8,159 nt of DNA from Spirosoma fluviale (GTDB taxonomy: Bacteria; Bacteroidota; Bacteroidia; Cytophagales; Spirosomataceae): positions 1 through 8,159 of the forward strand of contig CAMDSI010000089.1 in assembly GCA_945906915.1 (NCBI GenBank), in the 5' to 3' direction. The translations under genes and the position numbers were made by a program. Shown one piece after another: positions 1 to 5,940 of the stretch (positions are counted from its first letter, which is position 1; each line of letters starts with the position of its first letter). Below the pieces are notes generated by a model. It ran no database searches and had not been told where the DNA came from. It was given only the letters and a program-made list of their open reading frames with translations.

Positions 1-1229
1 GATAAGAATAAATTACCTGATTTATCCCAAGCGATCGAACCACCTGTATGGCAACATCCGTCACGCTTTACCGGAACTTTTAAAAGCAATTTCTCCGAAC
101 TCATAATCAAGGTGTCATTCACATCATCATACGTGAAACGAGATAAGTGTTGCGCCGTATCTGCTTTCCCAGTTTGAGGAGAATAGAAAAGGTACATCCA
201 GTGGTTCTTATTGTAATCTGGGTCGATATTAACTCCCATTAAACCGTATTCAAATTTAGAGAATACGTCCAAATCAGCTACGACTTTCGTCTTCCCTTTT
301 TTCGGATCATACATCTTCAATTTTCCTTTGCGTTCTCCAAAAAAGATTTTTCCTCCATCCGTTACCGCTAATTCCGTCGGCTCATCTAAGTTGCGATCAA
401 GGATCGTCTTAGTGAAGCGATTCTCCTCCGGAGGTAATTCAGAACGTAATTTTTTCGTGTAATCTTGTGGACGACCTGATGCTAACCATTGCAAAGCACC
501 CCAAAGGTGTTGCACCACAATCGGCTCTTCGAATGACTCGTGTGTATGTCCCCAGTTGGTATAGAAAGAACGGCCACCATCGTATTCGTGGTACCAAGCC
601 ATTGGGTGAAAATCGCCCATTTTACCATCCTTGTATGATTTCTCATCCAACGTAATTAATACGTGAACGTCTTTATTGAAATTCTTTGTATCGTAAAATT
701 CATCCGTGCGATCGAATGTTTCTGGCATGTGTGCCGTTGAAATATGCGTACGATCTACCGCGGTGAAGGTTCCTTTTTGAACGTTAGGTCGACCTGGGTG
801 AGAGGCGAATTGACCACCGGCTAATTTAGTATACCAAGCCCAATCGTATTCTGTATCTGTCGCTGCGTGAATACCAAAATAAGCACCACCAGCTTGAATA
901 TAGCGCTCAAATGCGATTTGTTGTACCTCATTCAATACGTTAGACGTTGTATTTAAAAACACGACAACACGGTATTGTTTCAGATTTTTCTCTGTGAAGT
1001 TGGCCGCATTCTCTGTCGTATCAACAGAAAAGCCTTTTTCTTTGGCCATTTTAAATAGGGCAACTTGACCTGGTTTAATGGACGAATGGCGGAAGCCTTT
1101 GGTCAAAGAGAAAACTAAAATTTTCTTGCCGGCTAAAGGATTAGCTGTCTGCGCAAATGCAGCAAGCGTCGAAACCAATAAGGCAAAAATGAGGGTGATT
1201 CGGAGTATTCCGAACGAGGAATTTTTCAT
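1..1229 (-). CDS. Secreted ThuA domain / PQQ-dependent sugar dehydrogenase fusion protein (C-terminus beyond window)
   Basis: The reading frame is open from ATG at 1229 to the left edge (409 codons plus two bases), so the 3' part is missing. Residues 1-26 form a signal peptide (hydrophobic ITLIFALLVS core, likely cut at AAFA|Q), so the protein is exported. Residues ~35-250 are a ThuA-like domain (class I glutamine-amidotransferase fold), with FSLTKGFRHSS (40-50), GIHAATDTEYDW (119-130), GGQFASHP (138-145) and GGRSFYTNWGHTHESF (218-233). From ~270 a six-bladed-propeller sugar dehydrogenase of the GSDH/sorbosone type begins: LDEPTELAV (281-289), GLMGVNIDPDY (329-339) and GCCHTGGSIAWD (391-402). 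Known relatives in Bacteroidota are about 1,000 residues or more and often add PKD, cytochrome c or carbohydrate-binding modules; those would lie outside. The expected role is periplasmic or surface sugar oxidation; the substrate cannot be read. It is divergent from the hydrolase at 1315. The ThuA and GSDH calls are strong; the fusion is direct because one frame spans both. Confidence 0.93.
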   Translation of the reverse strand, partial: MKNSSFGILRITLIFALLVSTLAAFAQTANPLAGKKILVFSLTKGFRHSSIKPGQVALFKMAKEKGFSVDTTENAANFTEKNLKQYRVVVFLNTTSNVLNEVQQIAFERYIQAGGAYFGIHAATDTEYDWAWYTKLAGGQFASHPGRPNVQKGTFTAVDRTHISTAHMPETFDRTDEFYDTKNFNKDVHVLITLDEKSYKDGKMGDFHPMAWYHEYDGGRSFYTNWGHTHESFEEPIVVQHLWGALQWLASGRPQDYTKKLRSELPPEENRFTKTILDRNLDEPTELAVTDGGKIFFGERKGKLKMYDPKKGKTKVVADLDVFSKFEYGLMGVNIDPDYNKNHWMYLFYSPQTGKADTAQHLSRFTYDDVNDTLIMSSEKLLLKVPVKRDGCCHTGGSIAWDKSGNLFL

Positions 1230-1252
1230 GTTTAAAATAAATAGGTTTAAGA

Positions 1253-1260
1253 CAAAGTTA
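1253..1260 (-). promoter_or_regulatory. Candidate Bacteroidota -7 element for the ThuA/sugar dehydrogenase gene
   Basis: Read on the minus strand this is TAACTTTG, a full match to the Bacteroidota sigma-A -7 consensus TAnnTTTG. It lies 23 bp upstream of the ATG at 1229, inside the 85-bp A/T-rich gap (1230-1314) shared with the divergent hydrolase gene. No TTTG -33 box sits at the expected ~19-21 bp spacing; the nearest TTTG copies are 3 and 43 bp upstream. The call therefore rests on one box. On the plus strand only imperfect -7 look-alikes (TAGGTTTA at 1242, TACTTTTA at 1283) are available for the hydrolase gene. Confidence 0.3.
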
Positions 1261-1314
1261 GGGCAAATCAGAAATTTTCGGCTACTTTTAAGAAAAAAAT
1301 TATCAAAGTAAGCT

Positions 1315-2151
1315 ATGAAAAAATATATCCTCGCCTTATCACTCCTTGTAAGTTCTTTTTTTGCCTTTTCACAGGCCTCTTGTTGTTTTGTCAAGAAAGA
1401 CGGAATGCAGCTTTTGGCATCCAATAAAACATTCATAAAATCCCACGCACTTCCTAAACCTTACCACCATATCAGTAAAGCAGGTGGAGTAATGGTCGAA
1501 TTTAAAACGCCAGATGATCAGATGGCGAAAGGTTTTTACATTCCAGCTGACAAGCCCACTGAATATACCCTGCTTGTTTTCCAAGAATGGTGGGGACTAA
1601 ATGATCACATCAAAAGAGAGGCAGAACATTTCTACAGCACGTTAGGTAACGTGAACGTTTTAGCCGTTGATATGTACGACGGAAAAGTGGCAACGACGCG
1701 GGAAGACGCTGCAAAATATATGGGGGGAGCGAATCCTGCTCGATTAGAGGCCATCATTAAAGGGGCCATTGCCTTTGCTGGACCGAAAGCGAAGATCGCT
1801 ACGGTAGGTTGGTGTTTTGGCGGATCATTATCTTTAAAAGCATCCATTTTAGCTGGGAAGCAAGCAGCTGCCTGCGTGATGTATTACGGTATGCCGGTGA
1901 AAGAAGTGGAGCAATTAAAGTTATTGCAAACGGATGTTTTGGGTCTTTTTGCAGGTAAAGAGCAATTTATTACCCCGACGGTAGTGAAGGAATTTGAAGC
2001 CAATATGAAGACGGCAGGTAAAGGAATCCAAACGAAAATCTTCGATGCTCAACACGCTTTTGCGAATCCATCTAACCCAGCTTATGATAAAGCCGCTACA
2101 GAAGAAGCTTGGGGTATGGCTATTAATTACTTCAAAGCTAGATTAAAATAA
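1315..2151 (+). CDS. Exported dienelactone hydrolase family protein
   Basis: This 278-residue alpha/beta hydrolase belongs to the dienelactone hydrolase (DLH) family, enzymes with a Cys nucleophile that open lactones or related esters. Residues 1-19 form a signal peptide (ILALSLLVSSFFAFS, likely cut before Q20), so it acts outside the cytoplasm, unlike classical catechol-pathway DLH. The nucleophile elbow is VGWCFGG (164-170) with Cys167. The conserved Glu of the family appears in FQEWWGLND (Glu91), and the triad His is His247 in AQHAFANPSNPAYD. The triad acid, normally Asp in the LGLFAxxD segment, reads Glu216 (GLFAGKEQFITP). A CysCys pair (23-24) follows the signal peptide. An in-frame TAA lies one codon before the ATG, which fixes the start. 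The gene is divergent from the ThuA fusion and its stop overlaps the start of the small ORF at 2151. The natural substrate is unknown; nothing nearby indicates aromatic degradation. Confidence 0.92.
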   Translation: MKKYILALSLLVSSFFAFSQASCCFVKKDGMQLLASNKTFIKSHALPKPYHHISKAGGVMVEFKTPDDQMAKGFYIPADKPTEYTLLVFQEWWGLNDHIKREAEHFYSTLGNVNVLAVDMYDGKVATTREDAAKYMGGANPARLEAIIKGAIAFAGPKAKIATVGWCFGGSLSLKASILAGKQAAACVMYYGMPVKEVEQLKLLQTDVLGLFAGKEQFITPTVVKEFEANMKTAGKGIQTKIFDAQHAFANPSNPAYDKAATEEAWGMAINYFKARLK

Positions 2152-2288
2152 TGCGAACCATTCTACTTCTTATCTGTGTTCTGTTTTTAGCTGGATCATG
2201 CGCGAGCAATCGCAACCAGCCTAAACTTTATAAGAAAAAATGGAGCCTATTCAAGAAAAATGACTGCGACTGTCCTAACCTCCGATAA
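2151..2288 (+). CDS. Small putative lipoprotein, 45 residues, coupled to the hydrolase gene
   Basis: The ATG shares its A with the last base of the hydrolase stop (TAATG), the usual layout for translational coupling. The frame gives MRTILLLICVLFLAGSC followed by a short basic tail and ends at TAA 2286-2288. Residues 2-16 look like a signal sequence: Arg, then a hydrophobic run, then AGSC with Cys17, a relaxed lipobox. The mature part would be only about 29 residues, lysine-rich (KKKWSLFKKN), with a CysAspCysPro motif near the end (DCDCPNLR). A short lipid-anchored peptide of this shape fits an inner- or outer-membrane lipoprotein, but no function can be assigned. The last 14 bp overlap the end of the convergent oxygenase gene. 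The signal-like start and the stop/start overlap argue that it is real; the short length and the poor -3 lipobox position (Ala rather than Leu) argue for caution. Confidence 0.62.
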   Translation: MRTILLLICVLFLAGSCASNRNQPKLYKKKWSLFKKNDCDCPNLR

Positions 2289-3069
2289 GGGGATTTAGGG
2301 CAGATGCGGCTGGCGAACCTGGTTCTAATCCCTGCAACCAGCGCTGGCGATCGGCCTCCTGGTTTGGATTTAGTGGTTCGATAACCCGAGCCTCCGCATC
2401 CATATAGATGATCGTCATCACTTCCCGCATTTTTGTCGATTCATTCCCTGGGGCATTATGCAATGTCCAGCCTAAATGAAAGGTGGCATCACCCGCTTTC
2501 ATTGATTTTTGAGCGACGATCTCGAAACCCTGTTCAGCCACATAGTCACCTATCAATGCTTCGGAGGCATCAGAAATCTCCAATTTAGGCAAATCCGCCT
2601 CGGATGATTTGGAGGCAAATGTAAGCATGCCCATTCCCTCTTCAATGTCCACCAGCGGCATCCACATCGTCACCGTTTTAAGCGTATCCAGCGGCCAATA
2701 ATATTGATCCTGATGCCAGGGCGTATGACCTCCGCCAGGTTCTTTGAATAGGGCTTGATCATGGTATAAACGAACCTGTTGTACCCCCAGCAATTGTGCT
2801 GCAACAGAGGCAAAGCGATTAGCAAGCGTAAACTCTTTCACCGTTTCTGAGCTTTCCCATAAATTCATCATTTGCAAAAAGGCCTTTCCATAAGTGTCGC
2901 GCTCTTCCATCGGTTTTTGCTGTGCGCGAAAGTCATCTGCCCAGTCTAGAATGGCCTGGCGATAAGGTTGTAATTCCTGCGCAGAGATTAGCCCAGGAAT
3001 ATAGGCATGACCATTTTCTGCGAAATAGGCTTTATCGGCTGGTGAAACGGAGAAATTCTGTGAAAGCAT
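2275..3069 (-). CDS. Phytanoyl-CoA dioxygenase (PhyH) family Fe(II)/2-oxoglutarate oxygenase
   Basis: This 264-residue protein has the layout of the PhyH superfamily, cytosolic non-haem iron oxygenases that hydroxylate a substrate while converting 2-oxoglutarate to succinate and CO2. The iron-binding HxD is in HTPWHQDQYYWP (His119, Asp121) and the distal His is His204 in LGWTLHNAPGN. Arg215 in MREVMTIIYMD is the likely 2-oxoglutarate carboxylate contact. YHDQALFKEPGGG (102-114) before the HxD is also typical. All three iron ligands are present, so it should be active. There is no signal peptide or membrane segment. An in-frame TAA lies three codons before the ATG, which fixes the start. It is divergent from an AraC-family regulator, the likely controller. 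The superfamily covers many substrates (fatty acyl-CoA, ectoine, small metabolites, natural products), so the substrate is left open; the absence of ectoine synthesis genes here argues against an ectoine hydroxylase. Confidence 0.9.
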   Translation of the reverse strand: MLSQNFSVSPADKAYFAENGHAYIPGLISAQELQPYRQAILDWADDFRAQQKPMEERDTYGKAFLQMMNLWESSETVKEFTLANRFASVAAQLLGVQQVRLYHDQALFKEPGGGHTPWHQDQYYWPLDTLKTVTMWMPLVDIEEGMGMLTFASKSSEADLPKLEISDASEALIGDYVAEQGFEIVAQKSMKAGDATFHLGWTLHNAPGNESTKMREVMTIIYMDAEARVIEPLNPNQEADRQRWLQGLEPGSPAASALNPLIGG

Positions 3070-3087
3070 CTTTTTTTATTGCAAAGA

Positions 3088-3118
3088 TTTCTAAAATTAT
3101 TTCGTCAGTCTACCTTTA
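3088..3118 (+). promoter_or_regulatory. Candidate promoter of the AraC-family regulator gene
   Basis: TTTC at 3088-3091 and TACCTTTA at 3111-3118 are separated by 19 bp. Each differs by one base from the Bacteroidota consensus boxes (TTTG at -33, TAnnTTTG at -7), and the spacing is right. Transcription would start near 3125, inside the palindrome at 3119-3130, leaving a leader of roughly 60 nt before the ATG at 3184. Two imperfect boxes make this suggestive only. Confidence 0.25.
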
Positions 3119-3130
3119 TTTTGGCCAAAA
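3119..3130. promoter_or_regulatory. Perfect 12-bp palindrome, candidate operator between the divergent oxygenase and regulator genes
   Basis: TTTTGGCCAAAA is a perfect inverted repeat with no spacer. Its centre (3124.5) is 2 bp from the centre (3126.5) of the 114-bp gap 3070-3183 that separates the oxygenase start from the regulator start. The position suits a site read by a dimeric regulator acting on both genes. AraC-family proteins often bind direct repeats instead, so the binding protein may be another one, or the palindrome may be chance in A/T-rich DNA. The rest of the gap shows no RNA gene or terminator. Confidence 0.4.
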
Positions 3131-3183
3131 AAGATGCAATTTTACCCCTTATAGGATTCTTTTTCTTTAAAGTGCTAATATAA

Positions 3184-4053
3184 ATGAAAGCGCAGCGCGA
3201 ACATCTCCATTCCGGATTTCAAATCAAGCATGTGAAACAGGCGCGGTTTGACGCACCTTATCATTTTCATCCAGAGCTTGAATTGACTTTAATTATCGCG
3301 GGTGAAGGGAAGCGATTTATAGGGAATCAGATCAGTGATTTCAGACCAGGGGATCTTGTTTTACTGGGGGAAAATCTACCGCATTGCTGGCAAAACCACC
3401 GCAAAGACTGGCTTGCCGAAGACATAAATAAAGAAGGAGCACAAGCTTTAGTCATTCATTTTAGACGTGATTTTCTGGGAGAAGATTTCCTTTCGAACGA
3501 GGCTTGTGCTGGATTAAAAAATCTTTTTGAGAAAGCAAAAACGGGATTTTCCATCGTGGGTCCTACCCAAGACAAAATCGCACGCGAAATGTTAGCGCTA
3601 AATGAGATGGCGCCGTTTCCACGCTTGCTTGCCTTCTTGCAGATCCTACATACCATCGGTATTTCCACAGCAGATGTGCAGGCCATCGATACGGCGGAAG
3701 GAAATTATTCCATCGCCGAAGGGGATTTAGAACGAATTAATCGTGTGTATGCCTATGTGATAGCTAACTACACCCAAGAGGTTCACTTAGATGAGGTGGC
3801 TCATTTAGCGAATATGACGGAGACGGCTTTCTGCCGTTATTTCAAGAAAGTAACGAATAAAACTTTTGTGGAATTAGTAACCGAATTTCGAGTGAAGCAC
3901 GCCTGCACCCTATTGCGGACGACGAATAAACCGATGATAGAGGTATGCTTTGAGAGCGGTTTTGGCAATATATCCCACTTCAATAAGCAGTTCAAAGCCT
4001 GGATGAAAACTCCTCCCTTACAATACCGTAAGCTGGTGAACGAATGGCACTAA
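3184..4053 (+). CDS. AraC-family transcriptional regulator with N-terminal cupin sensor domain
   Basis: The 289-residue protein has the standard two-part AraC layout. Residues ~20-95 are a cupin-like ligand domain: YHFHPELELTLIIAGEGK (26-43) followed by FRPGDLVLLGENLPHCW (53-69). Residues ~183-285 are the double helix-turn-helix: VHLDEVAHLANMTETAFCRY (200-219) is the first recognition unit, and IEVCFESGFGNISHFNKQFK (252-271) with the following TPPLQYRK tail is the second. The length is normal for the family. A TAA codon immediately before the ATG is in frame, so the start is fixed. Divergent placement next to the PhyH-family oxygenase suggests that it senses the oxygenase substrate or a related small molecule and switches that gene. 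The ligand cannot be read from the sequence. Its stop codon overlaps that of the convergent TerC/Alx gene by 4 bp. Confidence 0.95.
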   Translation: MKAQREHLHSGFQIKHVKQARFDAPYHFHPELELTLIIAGEGKRFIGNQISDFRPGDLVLLGENLPHCWQNHRKDWLAEDINKEGAQALVIHFRRDFLGEDFLSNEACAGLKNLFEKAKTGFSIVGPTQDKIAREMLALNEMAPFPRLLAFLQILHTIGISTADVQAIDTAEGNYSIAEGDLERINRVYAYVIANYTQEVHLDEVAHLANMTETAFCRYFKKVTNKTFVELVTEFRVKHACTLLRTTNKPMIEVCFESGFGNISHFNKQFKAWMKTPPLQYRKLVNEWH

Positions 4054-5102
4054 GCTTTTTTCTTCTCTGGAAATATCACGCTTAAAAGAATACTGATTGT
4101 CAAGATTCCGATGATGACGCCTAAAGAAGAAAGCGTCCCAAAACCCCATTCCTCTAACTTCGAATGTGCCAGCATTTTCATTCCCACGAAGCTCAATAAC
4201 ACGCCCAAGCCCATGGGTAAGAAGCGGAACAAGCCCATCAAACTAGACAGGAAAAAGAAGAGCGAACGGAGTCCCATCACGGCAAACACGTTCGAGAAGA
4301 AGACGATATAAGGATCCTTCGAAATCGAGAAAATCGCCGGAATAGAATCCACTGCGAATAGAATATCAGTAAAGGCGATCACTACGACGATGACAAAAAT
4401 AGGGGTAATAAACAGCTTACCTGTGTTCTTCATGCGAACAAAAAAGTGGCCGATCACATTTCGTTTATAGACATTGAAATACTTCGAAAGTAACTTCACA
4501 ATCGGATGATCGGCGGAATTAATTTCCTCTTCTTCGTGCTTCGAAAACAAAATCTTTACCCCTGTATATACTAAGAATGCCCCAAAAACATAGATAATCC
4601 AGTCGAATTTCTGCAATAAGGCTGCCCCTAGGAAGATGAAAATCAGGCGTAAAATGATAGCGCCTAATATCCCCCAAACCAGTATCTTTTTATAGTATCT
4701 TTTTTGAACCCCAAACGAATTAAAAATCAGAATGAATACAAATACATTATCCGCCGATAAGGAATACTCCACTAAATAGCCGGTGATAAACTCCAAGGAA
4801 AGGTTATTCTGAAAAATAGCTAAGGCTTCTTGGTAGGATCCGGTCCCTAAGTCAATATGGGAAGCATAGGCCTGCTGCACCGCCTTCAGGCTGGCCATAT
4901 CGGAAATCCCGTGCACCATCGCGCCGTTATATCCCAAGAAAATATAGAAAGAAATCGCTAATAAAACCCACATTCCCGTCCAGAAACCCGCTTCTTTAAA
5001 AGTCACTTCTGCGGCCGTATCCTTCTTAAATACACCCAGGTCAATTAACATGACCGCCATCACACCTACCGAAAAAAGAAGAAAAAATAGAGTTTCGCTC
5101 AT
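4050..5102 (-). CDS. TerC/Alx family integral membrane protein, probable metal (manganese) transporter
   Basis: This 350-residue inner-membrane protein has about nine hydrophobic segments (around 1-21, 38-57, 103-127, 140-163, 166-186, 230-257, 264-290, 295-312 and 322-346). The two family hallmark motifs are present with their acidic residues: EYSLSADNVFVF (112-123, Asp118) and FTDILFAVDSIPA (244-256, Asp246 and Asp252). E. coli Alx and related TerC proteins act in manganese export and metal homeostasis; here that is inference from family. A ~45-residue polar stretch (58-102) between the second and third membrane segments and an acidic loop (KHEEEEINSADHP, 188-200) are notable; the protein is a little longer than the ~320 residues of E. 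coli Alx. The C-terminus is lysine-rich. The start is 58 bp from the divergent glycosyltransferase start, leaving no room for the yybP-ykoY manganese riboswitch that often precedes such genes. The stop overlaps the AraC-type gene end. Confidence 0.93.
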   Translation of the reverse strand: MSETLFFLLFSVGVMAVMLIDLGVFKKDTAAEVTFKEAGFWTGMWVLLAISFYIFLGYNGAMVHGISDMASLKAVQQAYASHIDLGTGSYQEALAIFQNNLSLEFITGYLVEYSLSADNVFVFILIFNSFGVQKRYYKKILVWGILGAIILRLIFIFLGAALLQKFDWIIYVFGAFLVYTGVKILFSKHEEEEINSADHPIVKLLSKYFNVYKRNVIGHFFVRMKNTGKLFITPIFVIVVVIAFTDILFAVDSIPAIFSISKDPYIVFFSNVFAVMGLRSLFFFLSSLMGLFRFLPMGLGVLLSFVGMKMLAHSKLEEWGFGTLSSLGVIIGILTISILLSVIFPEKKKA

Positions 5103-5160
5103 AAATAATTAATTTTACGCCTTCGCGGCACAAAGGTCGCAAAAATAGCTCACAAATAAT
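5103..5160. promoter_or_regulatory. Short divergent promoter gap between the TerC/Alx and glycosyltransferase genes
   Basis: Both genes start from this 58-bp A/T-rich gap, so it must hold at least part of both promoters. On the minus strand GACCTTTG (5138-5131) matches the -7 consensus in all but its first base, and a TTTG lies upstream at 5156-5153. The 14-bp spacing is shorter than usual. No clear pair is seen on the plus strand, and no Shine-Dalgarno is visible before either ATG. The individual boxes are weakly supported. Confidence 0.3.
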
Positions 5161-5898
5161 ATGTACGAAGGTAAAAAGGTCATCGTCGTTATGCCCGCTT
5201 ACAAGGCAGCGCTAACCCTGGAAAAAACATACCACGAAATCCCACATGATTGGGTGGACGAGGTGATTTTGGTCGATGATCATAGCCCGGATAATACCGT
5301 GGAAGTGGCGAAAGCGGTAGGGATAAAACACGTGATTCGTCATGATAAAAACCTAGGTTATGGGGGAAATCAGAAGACCTGTTATACGAAGGCTTTAGAG
5401 CTGGGTGGTGACATCGTTATCATGTTGCACCCGGATTACCAGTATACGCCGATGTTATTAAAAGCAATGATTTCGATCATCGGGAATGGTTTGTATCCGG
5501 TCGTATTTGCCTCCCGTATTTTAGGGAAAGGGGCATTAAAAGGCGGCATGCCGATGTACAAATACATCGCAAATCGTTTGTTGACCTTGTTTCAAAATAT
5601 CTTAATAGACCAAAAGCTTTCCGAATACCATACCGGTTACCGGGCGTTTTCTCGCGAAGCCTTAGAAGCGGTGAATTTCACGAAATGCGACGATGATTTC
5701 ATTTTCGATAACCAAATGGTTTTGCAATTATTCTGGAAAGGTTTCGAAGTGGGCGAGGTGACTTGCCCGACGAAGTATTTTGACGAGGCCTCTTCGATCA
5801 ATTTCCAACGCAGCTCCATCTATGGGCTGGGCGTTTTATGGTATTCAGTCCGTTACCGCCTCGCGAAGTGGGGATGGAAATGGGATTTAATGAACTAA
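5161..5898 (+). CDS. Glycosyltransferase family 2 protein (dolichol-phosphate-mannose-synthase-like)
   Basis: This 245-residue GT-A fold enzyme transfers a sugar from a nucleotide-sugar donor. The opening KVIVVMPAYKAALTLEKT (6-23) and ILVDDHSPDNT (36-46) make the nucleotide pocket. NLGYGGNQKT (64-73) is the typical next loop. MLHPDYQY (88-95) occupies the metal-binding DxD position, with only its second Asp retained. EYHTGYRAFSREAL (155-168) is the acceptor-side motif seen in polyprenyl-phosphate glycosyltransferases, and FDNQMVLQ (182-189) follows. There is no signal peptide and no C-terminal membrane helix pair, so it is a soluble or peripheral cytosolic enzyme, shorter than membrane-anchored GtrB-type relatives. 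It stands alone rather than in a polysaccharide cluster, so donor and acceptor are unknown; polyprenyl-phosphate or lipid is a reasonable guess from family. A bidirectional terminator follows immediately. Confidence 0.92.
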   Translation: MYEGKKVIVVMPAYKAALTLEKTYHEIPHDWVDEVILVDDHSPDNTVEVAKAVGIKHVIRHDKNLGYGGNQKTCYTKALELGGDIVIMLHPDYQYTPMLLKAMISIIGNGLYPVVFASRILGKGALKGGMPMYKYIANRLLTLFQNILIDQKLSEYHTGYRAFSREALEAVNFTKCDDDFIFDNQMVLQLFWKGFEVGEVTCPTKYFDEASSINFQRSSIYGLGVLWYSVRYRLAKWGWKWDLMN

Positions 5899-5933
5899 AA
5901 AAAGCCTCAGACCGTAAAATCTGAGGCTTTTTT
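5897..5933. terminator. Bidirectional intrinsic terminator
   Basis: GCCTCAGA (5904-5911) pairs perfectly with TCTGAGGC (5920-5927) around an 8-nt loop, CCGTAAAA. Seven A precede the stem (5897-5903) and six T follow it (5928-5933), so it works as a rho-independent terminator on both strands. It closes the glycosyltransferase gene (its first A bases belong to the stop codon) and, from the other side, the TonB receptor gene whose stop is at 5941-5943. Confidence 0.93.
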
Positions 5934-5940
5934 ATGTTGA

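Noticed and set aside
467..655. Plus-strand ORF of 62 codons
   Set aside because: It lies antisense within the ThuA domain coding region, with no independent support.
1078..1311. Plus-strand ORF of 77 codons
   Set aside because: It runs antisense through the signal peptide and ThuA start of the clear minus-strand gene, and its translation has no recognisable domain.
1315..1386. Lipoprotein signal on the hydrolase (QASC before Cys23)
   Set aside because: The -3 position is Gln, which does not fit a lipobox, while FAFS|QA is a good signal peptidase I site.
2289..2400. Terminator after the hydrolase/small lipoprotein pair
   Set aside because: The region is coding for the convergent oxygenase and shows no GC-rich hairpin followed by a T run.
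5103..5160. Manganese yybP-ykoY riboswitch or pH-responsive leader upstream of the TerC/Alx gene
   Set aside because: The gap is only 58 bp to the divergent gene, is A/T-rich and lacks the needed helices; such leaders need about 100 nt or more.
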